Origin: Morella rubra | Lineage: Eukaryota; Streptophyta; Magnoliopsida; Fagales; Myricaceae | Direction of reading: 5' to 3' | Assembly: GCA_003952965.2 (NCBI GenBank) | Contig: CM025850.1 | Span: forward strand, 30,615,024 to 30,679,023 | DNA length: 64,000 nt | Shown: positions 31,301 through 44,631 of the stretch, piece by piece | Layout: each line of letters opens with the position of its first letter | Numbering within the stretch: the first letter of the stretch is position 1 | Translations under genes and position numbers: made by a program | Notes under the pieces: generated by a model | Database searches by the model: none | What the model saw: only the letters and a program-made list of their open reading frames with translations | What the model was told of the DNA's origin: nothing

Positions 31301-32454
31301 AACATAATGCAACTCTTTCTGTATTTTATATATATGCATCTAGGGATGAGAAAGCTCAAATATTGGACATATAATTCTCCGCCAAGCTTGGAACTTACGT
31401 GCCCCCAACATCCCCCCCCTTTCTTTTTAAACTCACAGAATCCACCTCCACCCAAACGAGACAAAATACTGTTCATACCAACCCCACACTGCAGTCACGA
31501 AAACCCTAATTGACCCATCCATGTCATGACAAGACTTCTCGAGGAACGAAAAAAGGCATTGGGCATAAGCCTTTACCACATACCCCTTCCCTAGTAGCCA
31601 CCAATAAATACCTCATCTTTTGATTTCACCGCCCACATTCATAGAAACCAATTTCCTCGATCTAGATTATGGTACCGTTTTCAAAGTGCCCCCTCATGTG
31701 AATGAATGGGTCATGTTCAGCGCTTTGAAGTTTCGGCCTTGTAAATAGCACGCTCTGGGTGTGCTGTTGAAAACACAAACTAAAGACTATTTATTAGTTC
31801 CATTTTTTTAATAATTAAGCAGGACGACCAGTCAATATCACAAGAAGTAAACTTTCAAAATTGACAGCACGGGTTTAAGATTCTGCACTAGGGAATTATT
31901 ATGGTACAGTGAGTAATTGATCGCATGATCTTAAATTCTTAATTACAAGGAACTATTTGGTTCTTCTTTTAATTTTTTTTTTAGCAGCTCAATATCTCTC
32001 TCTATCTCTTTTCGTGTGTATATATATATATATATATATATTTGTACGTGTGGTTTTCGGCAGACCCCAGCCCCAAGGAAACTGAAGCAGGATTTTGCCC
32101 ATGGTTTGCGGAGTGGGAGCCACGCGGTATAGGAGAAGGTGAACATGAACTACGTGCTCTGCTATGAGTGGCAGAAAATAGGGACTGGACATGACTAGTT
32201 TATAATTAGTTTTGTTATGGTGTAGTTTTCACATGGGTTCCGGATCAAAAGAAAAAAAAAATTAGTATTTTGTGCACGGAGGCAGAATGAATTTTTTGTT
32301 TTCTTTCGGAACACGAGGTATTCAGTTTAGCTCCCATAAAAATTTTAGATTTGCGAATTCTCCCGTCTCATAAGAGTAATTACCAGTTATAGGTTGCCTA
32401 GCAAAAAAAAATTACCAGTTATAGGTAGTCCCAGGAAAAATTAATACTATCTAA
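28353..32454. other. Intergenic DNA upstream of DUS2
   Basis: The first few hundred bases contain the DUS2 promoter on the minus strand. A degenerate foldback element occupies about 28692-29052. Simple repeats include (CTAG)n at 29696-29711 and (TA)n at 32019-32041. Open frames are short and AT-driven. I see no gene. Confidence 0.5.
28692..29052. mobile_element. Degenerate foldback MITE
   Basis: The left arm (ATACATTTTACACC ... GACACTTTGTATC ... AACTATTAATCTC) is loosely complementary to the right arm (GAAATTAATAATTTATG ... GATGCAAAGTAAAAT). The vocabulary matches the family at 4210 and 17212, but the ends are worn and no target duplication is clear. Confidence 0.5.
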
Positions 32455-33340
32455 GGCTGCGCTTGTTTAAGTGTAAAATGAGGAAAATGAGAAAATATTT
32501 GTAATTGAAAATATTTACGGAGAAAACAAAACAAGTTTAAGTGTGTGACTAATTCTTTGAAAATACACATATTTTGTTTGATTGTCACCTAAAAATTTAA
32601 GGAATATTTTGTGAGCTTATTTAGTTTGATATACCTTCTAGATTCAGAATAACAAACATATTAGAAGTATCTAGACAAATACTTCCTCCAATAATCTATT
32701 TGAGTTATCAAAGACTACAGTCGGAAAACTTGTGTCTTTCTTATAATTTTATCTTAGCAACTAATTGTGGAAATATGAAATCGAAGTTTAAATGACAACG
32801 AGATATTAAAAATAATGAAAACAAGTCCCATGAAATACGAATTACAAACTGAAACGCTAAAACAAATATTTATTATCGATAGAAATATTAAAAATACTGT
32901 ATAACAATACAAATAGTGCCTAATATAAATTATCTAAAACTAACGACTTTCATAATGATAAATTAATATTTAGCATATATAGTAGATAGCATATATGTAA
33001 TAGAGAAAAAATAATCACCTATAAAATAATTTAAGTTTCTTTTGTTAGGATAGTAGAGAAATAATAATAGATAGCTTATATATGTTGTAATAGAATAGAG
33101 AAAAAATAATCATCGGAAAAATAACTTAAGTTTCTTTTATTTGAATAATAAAGAAAAAATAGGCACCTGGAAAATAACTTACTCTTCTTCAAAGACTAAG
33201 TTATTTTCAGCTTCATACGCATTATTTTCCTTTAACCACTTATCCCATTTTACTTTAACTCTTTTTTTCAGCTCTTACAAAACACATATTTTTTGAAAAT
33301 ATTCTACATAAAAATATATTCAGTCCAAATAAACGCAGCC
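32455..33340. mobile_element. Tourist-like MITE (PIF/Harbinger type), 886 bp
   Basis: The left end GGCTGCGCTTGTTT and right end AAATAAACGCAGCC are imperfect inverted repeats, flanked by TAA on both sides (32452-32454 and 33341-33343). The interior is AT-rich and non-coding, with an internal repeat (ATAGATAGC..ATATATG and AATAATCA near 32985-33130). At 886 bp it is long for a MITE and may be an internally deleted parent element or carry a nested insertion. Confidence 0.7.
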
Positions 33341-33343
33341 TAA

Positions 33344-35160
33344 AAGATTTTAAAATTGAGATCGAAACAAATCTTAGATCCCAAACCTAAAACCATTAAT
33401 GTAATTAAAATTAATACTTAAGAATATAGTGAATAATTAGAGAAATTATGGTAGTCTCTATTATTCTAACAGTGAATGGTTGTATTAATTAACGTACGAG
33501 CTGTAGAGTGGATGTTTGAAAGAGTGGAAAGTAGTACCAGAGAGTTGGAAAATGTGTTGGCGAAATTTCCCTTCGATTGTGCATTTGTGCTGTGCCTTTG
33601 TAATTGGATCTATCCTTTTTTTTTTTTTTTTTATATCACTACACGTAAACAAATAAATAAATACCACAACATGTAAGCAACTGTTTGACTACTTTTGTGT
33701 TGGTAATCGTATATTTTTGTCGGTGTTTTGGATATATGACAACCCACCAACTCATCTAGGAAACAGATCAAGGGGGTAGTTTCTATTACCCTTTTGGTCT
33801 ATTATGGCCTTTGGATTTCTGACCCATCGACTGGATGCTTCTAGGCATGCACGAAGGAGTCCAGTCAATTCCTCGAACAGAAAGTAGAGATAATTTTTTT
33901 CAAAAAAAGAAAAAATAGTTTCTAATAATATTATCTTTGTTCATAAACGCCTTAGGTGAATTTCTACCACCACCACTAAAGCACTTTTTTATTTTTCTAA
34001 TAAAGTCAATTCGAGACGAAACTTTGAAATAAATAGAAAAAGACATTACGATTAATTAAGACAGCACAATTAAATTCTAGACATACACACTCGTCTTCAT
34101 AATATATATACCACATAAATAACGTCTGAATTTACCGCTCTCAAAAATCAACACTTAGTCTTAGACTAAACTTTGGTATGCACTAAAACACTTTTAAAAA
34201 TAATAAATTAAAAGCATTTTATCTACACGTGGATTAGAGACTTTGTTTTTTTTCTTATTTTTTTTGGGTAAGTAGCAAGCAACTCTCTAACGTAAGGAAA
34301 GCCTAAACCAAACTTCCGCAAATTCATGAATTTGCGTGTAAAGCCTTCCAATTTTTCGAACTATCCAAGCCTTGAAAGTGCATTGGCCTTGAACAATTCA
34401 ATGCATTTTGCCAACTTGTTCGATGAACTATAGCCCCATGGCAGGATTATAGCATATGTTTCTGCTCCCCGACAAACATATAGAAATTGATGGATCTAAG
34501 CTTGATTAAACTTTGAACCGCCCTCGTGCTTAATAGCCCTCCAGCCACGGTGTTTTAAACACAACAAAAGGATAATAATATTGTGTCAGCTTCTTACATT
34601 ATCCTTTGAATAAATCGGATTTCAGATGAACATCAGACCAATATAAATAAATGGATGGTGACATGAAGCCAAGTCCCCCCATCTTTCTCGGTAGGTTGGC
34701 GTGTCATATGGTATCCTTTTTTTCTGGATTCCTTTTAATAAGAAACCAAATGGTTGACTTTATTATAATATTTTTTAAAATCAAATTTTCATTAAAAAAA
34801 TTGGATCTCTTTGTTACTATGTAATCTAAAATACAAGCTTTTTTTTGTAACAAATAATAAGGTATCGAGAACAAAGTAATTATTTTTTGAAGGAAAGCAA
34901 CTGGATGCATCTTAAGACCCTTTCCTAGTGACCTTCCTTTTGATTCGCCAAACGACTTTTGGGTAAGCAAACGACTTTTTGTGTCCATGAAGATTGAAGC
35001 TACAGTGGAATTAACTGTCCAGGAAAAAGTGAATAAATGCAATACAATGCATAGAGATGAAAAAGGCAAATGCGTAAATTAGGGTGATGTCAGAGCCGGA
35101 ATTTCTACGGAAGTACAGTTGAGATGCTTAAACCTCGGATAGTTTCGACAAAAGGACAAA
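33344..35160. other. Intergenic DNA, no supported gene
   Basis: AT-rich sequence with many homopolymer runs. A 121-codon minus-strand frame at 34704-35069 has no domain or splice context and I reject it. Nothing else is visible. Confidence 0.5.
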
Positions 35161-35226
35161 TGACGTGGTCGCTTCGTTTTCGGGCCGTACTTGTTTCGAT
35201 GACCGAACGATAAGCGGCTGACGTGG
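35161..35226 (+). promoter_or_regulatory. Paired TGACGTGG motifs 2.5 kb upstream of PEPCK
   Basis: TGACGTGG occurs at 35161-35168 and again at 35219-35226 in the same orientation. This ACGT-core octamer is a typical binding site for plant bZIP factors (hexamer/ABRE-like). The surrounding 200 bp is richer in G and C than the AT-rich DNA on both sides. The nearest downstream gene is PEPCK, whose start codon is 2.5 kb away. An enhancer role is inference. Confidence 0.4.
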
Positions 35227-35339
35227 ACGCAATGATGTGAATCTGAAGGCAGTGAGTCAATAGTAACGCATCGGGTTTCTATCTCATTCCCCTGAGGAGT
35301 AGGTTCTCCTCAAGAATCTCTCCACCCCCAACCCCCCCC

Positions 35340-37200
35340 TCTTCTCTCTCTCTCTCCTTTAGAACAAAAAGGGCAAAAGGAAAAAAAGCACCAAACCTAA
35401 AGTCAAAATAAGAAAGCTTTTAAAAAAATAATTTACGAGGTTTTCTGTAATTTATTATTTATAATCTTACTTAAAGAGAAAAAGACACACAAGGCCACAG
35501 CCACGATATAACCATTTTCAATGGTTATAATTTAGGATGAAGATTTTTTATAATTTTTTATTTAAATTATACATGTAATTTAAATAGAAAATTATAAATA
35601 ATTATGATCGATGATTTATATTATAGACTTGAAAAAAATAAATAAAGAATTACAAACTCTTATAATGTGTATTTTTAAAAAGTAATCTTACAAATGAATT
35701 TTTAAATAATACAAAAAAAATATTTTTCCATAATAACACTTATTATTTTTAGAATGGAATAAAAAATGCTAGATAAATAAGTAATTGATAACTATGTAAG
35801 TTCGAAAAAACATAAATGCAGATATGAAGTGTGAAATGGATGAGATTTCAAGAAATTTGCGGTGTTACCTACTAATTAGTATTCCGAATTACTATAAATA
35901 TAAATTTGCGACAAGAAATTGTTATAATCCCAGTTCATACTGAAATTACTATAAATATAAATTTATGTGCTTGGCCTTAAATTTGTAGATTAGCTTCGTG
36001 GTTAACCATGTAACATGTTCTTTGCTATTTTTGTTTTCTCTTGTCACTTGTGAGTGAGCAACTTAGTTCTTGCCAATTATGTTTTATCCTTCACAACTCC
36101 CTTTTATAAAAGGATATTGTTCCCATTGTCATGGAATATCGTACATAATTATCAATTTAAAACTAAGATTAAATATTTAAATTTAATATTCGTTATTCGC
36201 TTCGCAAAGTTGTCATAGAACAGAGTACCTAAAGTTGGTAAGATCAGAAAACGACAGGCGTAATCATACTACCCCTTTGGGGCGGGACATGAAAACGGTG
36301 GAAATTAATGGACCAGCAAATTCTGTAGAAACGCGTCTGTTTCTCCCCCAGTTCTTACCTAAAGGGCGCAGCTCGAGAGAGAGAGAGAGCTGGCCCTACT
36401 TTTTCAAATAGCTATGCACTTGTGGCGACCAGACGCCGATAAACTTCACCATATAAAAATTTAAAATTTACTTACATCTGACGGATAGTATTTAAGTATT
36501 TGTTGTAATTTTTTTCTATATTATAACTTTACCATAAAAATCTTGTTGTAAAATTTATGCTGTCTGAAAATAAATCTTTATCCGATCTGCTACTTTTACG
36601 CATTCGGTAATAAATCGAACTCGCATAGAAAAAAAAAAAAAAAAAAAAAAAAAATCGAACCCACGCAAAGTAAAATATGAAAATCTAAAGATTTTGAAGG
36701 GACTCGTATGCCTGATGGTGGTTCCGGATTTGAAAATGAATTTAGATTTGGTTGAATGTAACAAGTGCAGCTTACATTGTATTTCAAGCCTTCTGGCATA
36801 CGTGTGGCGGCAACTTTGCTTAGCCGTTTGCTTCTGTGTACGTCGATTTACGGAAAAATTCAGCTGACTTAAAGACCACCGTAAGTACCTAGTCTGAGCA
36901 AATCAATTCCAATATTCTCTTCTGTTTTGTGGTAAGTCTTCACGCAAACGAAGACAAAAAGAGAGAGTGGAAAAAGAGAGGCGACAAAACCGAAAGCAAG
37001 TTGACCATATTTGAAGAGCACCTAGCTACGGTGGTACGAGCAGCCCTAGATTACTAGTCTTTATCCAACTTCAGCTTCTCGTTTAGTGGGTTTTGATTTT
37101 GGAATTTTCCCTTTTTGGAGCTTAACTCTGCTAGCGATAGGATTTAACCATGGTTATGATCCACCAGGGTTGAACTCGGGTTAAGCGAGGCCGCTAAGCC
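35340..37200. other. Intergenic DNA upstream of PEPCK
   Basis: Contains a CT tract (about 35340-35357), a GA tract (36374-36389) and an uninterrupted run of 26 A residues (36629-36654). The A run is flanked by two near-identical short sequences (AATCGAACTCGC and AATCGAACCCACGC). I see no gene. Confidence 0.5.
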
Positions 37201-37749
37201 TTTAAAAGGGCACCCTGATGCTCCGTTTTCTCATCACCTTCTCGTTTTGCCTCTCTCAAACAGCCACTTCACTTTGATGGTCACAACCCTCTCGTTCCAT
37301 TTCTTTTACCTGTAGCCCTTTCGCTTTTCCTTCTTCATCTTCGTTTCGGGTTCTCAATCCTGGTTGAGTCTCTATCTTAGCTATTGCTTTGTTTCTCCTT
37401 TTGGCTGTTCCTTTATATCGGTGGTAGTTTTCATCATTCTCATGATAAGTTTGTGTTGCATGGCTGTCTTATTATCCGCCAGATTGTCCTTTTGATCTTC
37501 AGCCATGCGATACTGCTAGATTCATAGCAAATTTGAGAATCAAACAGAAAAATATACGGAGTTCTAGGATAAAAGCCCAAGCTATTTTCACGGGAAAGTC
37601 TAGAACTTTTTACTTGTCGGATCCGATGAATCCGACAAATTGTTATGTTAGATAAACATGTTGACGGAAACAACTACTATATGGTGCTGAACTGCTGTTT
37701 TTTTTTTTTGGTTGTTTCTTTCTTCCCTATTTTCGTGCAGAGGAGAAAG
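37195..37749 (+). promoter_or_regulatory. PEPCK promoter and leader, probable 5' UTR intron
   Basis: A TATA-like CCTTTAAAAGG (about 37199) precedes a pyrimidine-rich leader (37220-37370). Just before the start codon, the sequence TTTTCGTGCAG ending at 37740 is a strong splice acceptor, leaving AGGAGAAAG as the end of the leader. This implies a 5' UTR intron whose donor lies somewhere after about 37350; several GT sites fit and I cannot choose one. Confidence 0.5.
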
Positions 37750-40700
37750 ATGGCAGCCAACGGAAACGCTAACGGAGAGTTCAGCTTCGGGACCGGTATA
37801 GCACGGAACGGGCTGACGAAGATCCAGACGCACAAGAAGGAGAACGGGATCTGCCACGATGACAGCGCGCCTCCAGTTAAGGCTCAGACCATCGACGAAC
37901 TACACTCGCTCCAGAAGAAGAAGTCCGCACCCACCACTCCCATTAAGGGGACCCAGGGAGCCTTCGCCCCTATCTCCGAAGAGGAGCGCCACCAACAGCA
38001 GCTCCAGTCTATCAGGTTATATAGACATCCGGATGCATTGTATTAGTTTTGTCTCATCTCAACTACCAAAATTGAAGGGCTATAAAGAGCTAAATAGTAT
38101 TAAAGAACGAGGGCAGGAAAAACGTGAACACGGCATCGAGGCGAAGGGTGGTGACGGGGGGTTGGTTACTTTAGCCAAAGAAAAACTAAAAAAGGGTATG
38201 GGACCCAGTGACTACTGGACCCAGCCTCTTGATTTCCTTTTGACTCGGAAAAGTACAATGATCGGGTGGTGCAGAGTCCATGGTATCATGGAAGGCGGGG
38301 CCCTCTGTGTTGGTTGATGTGCCACCCTTAGAAACGACACGTGACCAGATACCAGATGCGTATACTATAAAAGTCTCGGCAGGCTTGCTTCGTGTACCAG
38401 AATTTATCTTAATTTTACGTGAAATCACTGAAATATCCCTCTAGTGTGGGCCAGCCATGAGTCCCTGTGATGACTTGGGAATATGTTTTTCCTTACTGAC
38501 CGGAAAAGAACTTTTTTTTTTTTTTGAAGAAATTTCCGGGAAGAAAGAGGACCTCGTGGGCTTGCATGTACTGAATTAAACTTGCTTGTTTTTCCTAACG
38601 ATTCGTATTTTCTGTTGACCAAACAGTGCATCGCTTGCGTCTCTGACTAGAGAAACTGGACCCAAGTTGGTGAAAGGAGACCCAGCCCGGAAGGCAGAGA
38701 CCCCAAAGCACGTGCCGCACCACCATTTCACACCGACCTTCAACGTCAGTGATAGTGCCCTGAAGTTCACACATGTCCTCTACAACCTCTCTCCTGGAGG
38801 TACATGTCAAGTTTCTCTTATATTGCGCATCTTGTGGTGGATATGTTAAATAGTTTGAGGTGGAGGTCGGTTTTCCGTGACTTATGTCTATGGTCGAGAT
38901 TATGGTAGTTTACTATATTGACAAACTAGTCTCTGGGAATTGTGTTTGGTGCAGAGCTTTATGAGCAGGCAATTAAGTATGAGAAAGGGTCGTTCATCAC
39001 ATCGACCGGCGCCTTAGCAACCCTTTCTGGAGCCAAGACTGGTCGATCTCCCAGAGACAAGCGCGTTGTCAGGGATGAGACTACTGAGGATGACCTTTGG
39101 TGGGGAAAGTGAGTGCCCCGTGGTCATTTCGACTATGTCTGCCATTATGTGTACCTTTGAGCTTTTCTCTTCTTGTAACTGAAGTATACTTACCTGCTGT
39201 GTCGATGACAGAGGTTCACCTAACATTGAAATGGACGAGCACACTTTCTTGGTGAACAGAGAAAGAGCTGTCGATTACTTAAATTCTTTGGACAAGGTAA
39301 TCTTCTAATCTTTCATCATCCAACCGTAAATTATTACTGGCTTTTTTATCTTCTGTTATTGATGAAACAGGATAGATTGCAGGCTCTTATTTGTATTATT
39401 TATTTATATCTTGCTTCTGAGGTATAGCTTTAATTAGTATTAGCCACTACGACTTTCACGCGCTTTCTGACTAAAGAGGAGAAAAAAGGAGGAAACCTTC
39501 CAAAATGGGGGGAATAAAAAATACAAAAGAATAAGAGGAAAACTGTCTGTATTTAATATTTACATTTTAGCTATGGTGATGTTGGTTGTAGTATCTTTGT
39601 TTTTTTTTTTTTTTTGGATAAATATAAAATTCTTCAAATATCTTTGAACTTTAAAACTCACCTCGAATTAGTCTTAACTTTAAAATCCTTCGCATTTTTT
39701 TTTTTTCCCATTTGACGGAACACCCACTCCAAAGAAAAAGGAACCAAATAAGAAAAGATCCACTGGGGGACTTAAGAAAACGTAACTTTATCCCGAACAG
39801 AATTAATTTATTTGTACGCGGTTTATTGATGTTCCTTGGTGTAATTATTTTTATGGAACATGTGTCGTATTCAACCCCTCCTATAATAATTGGATGAACT
39901 GGTCCACTAGGCCATTCAGCTATTAATAAGCATGCCTTACTCATCTATGCGTGTCGTGTTCCTCTGTGCACTGTAGTGTAAACAGTTATTTCAAGTGTTT
40001 TGATTTTTAAAATATGAACAGAGTAGGCAGTAAAGTATTTAAACTTTCTGGGTTGCTAACTAAAGGGAAAATATAGTTGTGAAGAGACTGAATTAATATA
40101 GTATTCAATCATGCTTGCAAGTATGGAGGTTGACGATGATTGACGAAGGGAGATGAAATTCATTATTTTCAGGTCTTTGTCAATGATCAGTTCTTGAACT
40201 GGGATCCAGAGAATAGAATCAAAGTCCGGATTGTCTCTGCCAGAGCCTACCATTCCTTGTTCATGCACAACATGTAAGTAGAACATATGTTTACTTAACA
40301 ATTACAGTACTTGTTGTTTCTTTGTAGTTCCTTCGAAGAGATCTAAGCCATCCAGATAAGTCTCCTTAAACGTTGAAACTATCCTCATTTATCCTATATC
40401 GAGTAATTATGATCCCTAGCCATGGAGGAATCTCGATGAATGTGATGGTGTCTATTAGCTTAGTGTACAATTGGATAACTGGGTGGGTGGCAGGTGTATC
40501 CGACCCACTCCTGAAGAGCTGGAGAATTTCGGTACTCCGGACTTCACTATATACAATGCTGGCCAGTTCCCATGTAATCGTTACACGCACTACATGACAT
40601 CCTCTACTAGCATAGATCTTAATCTTGGTAGAAGGGAAATGGTCATCCTCGGCACCCAGTACGCCGGGGAAATGAAGAAGGGTCTGTTCAGTGTTATGCA

Positions 40701-42624
40701 TTTTCTCATGCCTAAGCGTCAAATCCTCTCCTTACACTCTGGCTGCAATATGGGGAAAGATGGAGATGTTGCCCTCTTCTTTGGATTGTCAGGTATAGTA
40801 TCGTCGGAGCAGGGCATGATGTGGCTCCAAACGCTGCTATGATATGTGCCTTCTAACTCTTATCTCACCGTCCTTGGGACCTTATTATTATAACTGTTAT
40901 GAGATGAGATTTGGTATGCGCCCTTTATTTACCCTCTTTCATATTGTCACTCATGAGTCTTGTTTTCTAATGTCCCTATACTAGGTACTGGAAAGACTAC
41001 GCTATCTACGGATCACAATAGGTATTTGATTGGAGATGATGAGCACTGTTGGAGCGACAATGGTGTGTCAAATATTGAAGGGGGTTGCTATGCCAAGTGC
41101 ATTGATCTGTCGAGGGAGAAGGAGCCTGACATATGGAATGCCATTAAATTTGGGACTGGTAGGAGATAGTTAATGATGATCATTTTGATTGCAATGATTA
41201 GTTTATCCTCAAGATTGTTTTGTCGGTTTGTCTTCATTGGAATAACGAAACGTTTGTCAATGACAGTGTTGGAGAATGTGGTGTTTGATGAGCACACGAG
41301 GGAGGTCGATTATTCTGCCAAATCTGTCACAGGTAAGCTTTCAATTATTTATGTTCAGGTGAATATGATGTATGTTCACTACCAGCTGCTTGAAGTCCAT
41401 AAAGAATGGGAAAAAGTTGACTTAGTAAAGCCAAAGAACAGCTTATTTGGATATGGTCAATATTTTCACCATCACTTTTTATATTTTATTAATGTGCTTA
41501 CATATGATTAGTTAAATTGTACCACTTTTTCATGAGTTTGCTTTTCTTGTTCAAACAGAGAACACGCGCGCATCTTACCCTATTGAGTACATCCCCAATG
41601 CGAAGATTCCATGCGTAGGTCCCCATCCAAAGAACGTCATACTTTTGGCATGTGATGCCTTTGGTGTGCTCCCACCAGTGAGCAAACTGAGCTTGGCACA
41701 GACTATGTACCATTTCATCAGTGGCTATACTGCTCTGGTAAATGCCTCATTGCTGAAATACCTTTCCAGTTTCAATTTAGTGATTTAGTAAAGGGGGTTC
41801 CAATAACATTAATATCAAATTGCAGTTTCTAGTTTCTACTCCCTTTTAAGTAAGCAACATGTGAAGAATTGGACGTCAAAAAAGTAATTGGGCTACTTGT
41901 TGATTTGCGACTAAATCTCCCAATGTAAATTTTAGGTGGCAGGCACAGAAGAGGGTGTGAAAGAGCCCCAGGCAACATTCTCAGCTTGCTTTGGTGCTGC
42001 ATTTATCATGTTGCACCCTACCAAGTACGCAGCCATGCTGGCTGAGAAGATGCAGAAGCAGGGCGCCACAGGATGGCTTGTCAACACTGGCTGGTCTGGT
42101 GGAAGGTGTGGATAGAACATAATTGTATATTGGGCGCATCTCAGTAAAATTACACCGCTGATTCAATTTCAAGACAAAACTGATAATTCTTTTTCCTTCT
42201 CATCCCCCTTCAGGTATGGTTCAGGGAGCCGCATTAAGTTGCCATACACCAGGAAAATCATTGATGCCATCCACTCTGGCAGCCTTCTAACAGCAAATTA
42301 CAAAAGGACTGAGGTGTTCGGCCTTGATATCCCCACCGAGGTCGAGGGAGTGCCTTCTGAAATCCTGGATCCAGTGAACACTGTAAGCTGGCCTTCAACC
42401 TCTTACTATCGTTTGGCAATTTTCTGTCTTCAGGTGATTTCCATTTTCAGTGACTTGATACATCTGATTTTGGGTTGCAGTGGTCAGACAAGAAGGCTTA
42501 CCAAGATACCCTGTTGAAGCTGGGCGGCCTGTTCAAGAAGAACTTTGAGACATTCACCAACTACAAGATTGGCAAGGACAACAAGCTGACCGAGGAGATC
42601 CTTGCAGCTGGTCCAAACTTCTAA
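37750..42624 (+). CDS. PCK1: Phosphoenolpyruvate carboxykinase (ATP)
   Basis: Twelve exons, all GT-AG and in phase: 37750-38015, 38627-38799, 38955-39108, 39212-39296, 40173-40273, 40494-40792, 40985-41158, 41267-41332, 41559-41737, 41936-42105, 42214-42382, 42481-42624. They encode 659 residues, close to plant PEPCKs. The cytosolic enzyme converts oxaloacetate and ATP to PEP, CO2 and ADP, feeding gluconeogenesis from seed lipid and amino acids. A hydrophilic plant-type N-terminal extension (about 1-120) holds known regulatory phosphorylation regions in this family. Visible active-site motifs are [12 protein letters not shown], the P-loop GLSGTGKTT (about 357-365, split by intron 6), LIGDDEHCW, and [15 protein letters not shown] near the C-terminus. 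The ending [12 protein letters not shown] is typical. AATAAA lies about 40 bp after the stop. Intron 1 carries a G-box (ACACGTGAC, about 38337). Arabidopsis has two paralogues, so PCK1 versus PCK2 is not decided. Confidence 0.98.
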
Positions 42625-44631
42625 TGCTCTGAGAAAAAGATGGAAGACTGGAAAAAGACAATAATAAACTATAAACTATGTTGGGAAATGGTGCTTGATA
42701 GAAAGAAGAAGTGGTCGGGTTGAGATGCAACGTGAGGTTCAATTGATGTAGATGTAAAACGGTTCGTAAGTTTATTAAGTACTGGTATATGTACGAATGG
42801 TTGTGTAATCTCATTCAGACTCTTATGATGTTTAGATGAAGGAAGGTTGATCCTTTTTGTTCCATCGTTGGTGTAGTCCTTGTTATAAAAGTTCGTGGTT
42901 CTCAATGTTTCTCCTTGACTCGAGTGCCTTCATTTTATGTCCCAACTTATTCCGAATTGCCGCCATTTAAGGCTAGAATTTGGCAGTCAATATATCGAAC
43001 TTCTCTGGCATGTAAGACTTTGTTAAATTGTTAATTTTTTCATGACCGTTTCAAGAGCTTGAAGTACCATTTGTACAAAGAAGTATTCCCTTTTGTATAT
43101 TTTGTGCAACAACCCTTCCTATATGATAGAAAAGGATCTCAGGATCCTGAACTGGGATATATGGAACGTTTTCTTTTCCAAGTGAAATCCTCTAAATGTG
43201 AAAGAGTGAAAAAGTGTTTTCGAGTGTTCAAAATATTCTCCTAGATTTATGATAATTAAGTTTTCCTACTTAACCAATAAACACAAAACTTGTTCTCCAA
43301 CGGATATTTATTTATTTATTTACGAGTTGGATAGATATGTTCCGAACTTGTTCAAGTTCAAGTTCAACGCAGACTTTTAAATTTTATTTACGCTGAATAG
43401 AGATATCTTCTGAGCTTGTTCAACGCAGACTTTTCTTGCTCGGATCTTTTGCTTATTTTTGGGGGCCAGCACGTTCAGGTCAGCTCATCAGTGGCATTGA
43501 ATAAAGAACAGCACCAGTTCAATGATTTAAGAATACTAGATAAGATAGCTTAAACTAATAACAATGGCACATGAACACGGAGCCGTGTCGTTATGTTGTT
43601 TACTATAAGCTACTTTGATTTTTCTTTTTCAATGTTAATCATAAAGTCGTCGCTCTCACAGAGTAGTTGAGGCTCACCATAGCTCATGAGCTTGGCGATG
43701 ATCACGATGATATCTGCATATATTCTCCACGCCAACAAATGTAAATATAATAGAAAATATGGGTACCTGTTTAAGTACGGGAATGTCTTGTTTAGAGTAT
43801 TGGACGATATCACTTCTTGTCAACTATCCCTGTTCGTCTATCTGGCGTACCGTTTCCAAAAAAAAGCATAAACTACTGATAGTAGTAGCGACGTAGCGTA
43901 TATCACCATCCTTGCTATTTCTATAGGATTAAAATTCTAGGTTTCGTGTACGGCGCAATAAGTGTGCAGAGATTTTTATATCCTTGACAATCTATTGAGG
44001 TCCGTTGATTTTAATTGTACTGTTATATATATATATCCTCGGGGGTGAAAAGAGATGTGAAAGTGAGAGCGCCATGGCTTGGGATTTCATTGGACAACTG
44101 TCGCTTACAATGGTAGAAGATGTCAATCATTAGTTACAATCAACTTGATGAACAGCAGTCTCTTTGGATGCCTCCCTGTTTTGACTTTGTTCTTGGTTAT
44201 CCATCTGAGACAGATCATTTTCTGATTCCATGCAAGTGTTCAAGATTCAAATAATGTTGACACCTAGTACATCCATTGCGAAATCCGGAAATTGAACTAT
44301 CACTACCCTTTTGCAGTCTGGATATTTTGAATTTCATAGCTTTTGTAGATTAAGATCATTTGAGCATGATCCCAAGTTATTCAAGAAACAAGCAAAAAAG
44401 TCATCAGCCTCGACAGCAACGACCACTTCTTTTTCAAATTTAATACATATATTTGTTTTTTTCAAGCTTGCGATCTACAAAAGAAGCCGTAATGAAATAG
44501 TAAATACGGCTGTTGCTCAAACGCACAACGTACATATACCCCAAAGGACAATTTTGTGAGATGAATTAGACATCTGATTACAAATCGATTAATGAATAAG
44601 TTGGCACTCAGAACCCAGAAGTCTGTGATTG
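42625..44631. other. Convergent intergenic region
   Basis: Contains the PEPCK 3' UTR and the 3' end of the minus-strand gene starting at 47186. A short local duplication around TTGTTCAACGCAGACTTTT occurs near 43360-43435. Open frames are short. I see no gene. Confidence 0.5.

Noticed and set aside
34704..35069. A 121-codon minus-strand open frame
   Set aside because: AT-rich, with Ile/Asn/Lys-heavy composition and no recognisable motif.
36650..36680. A minus-strand GTGGGTTCGATT resembling a tRNA T-arm
   Set aside because: No cloverleaf or A-box could be found beside it; it is followed by the A/T run and looks like part of that repeat.
38016..38317. Open frame continuing from PEPCK exon 1
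   Set aside because: It is read-through into intron 1; the donor at 38016 and the in-phase exon at 38627 give the known PEPCK sequence.
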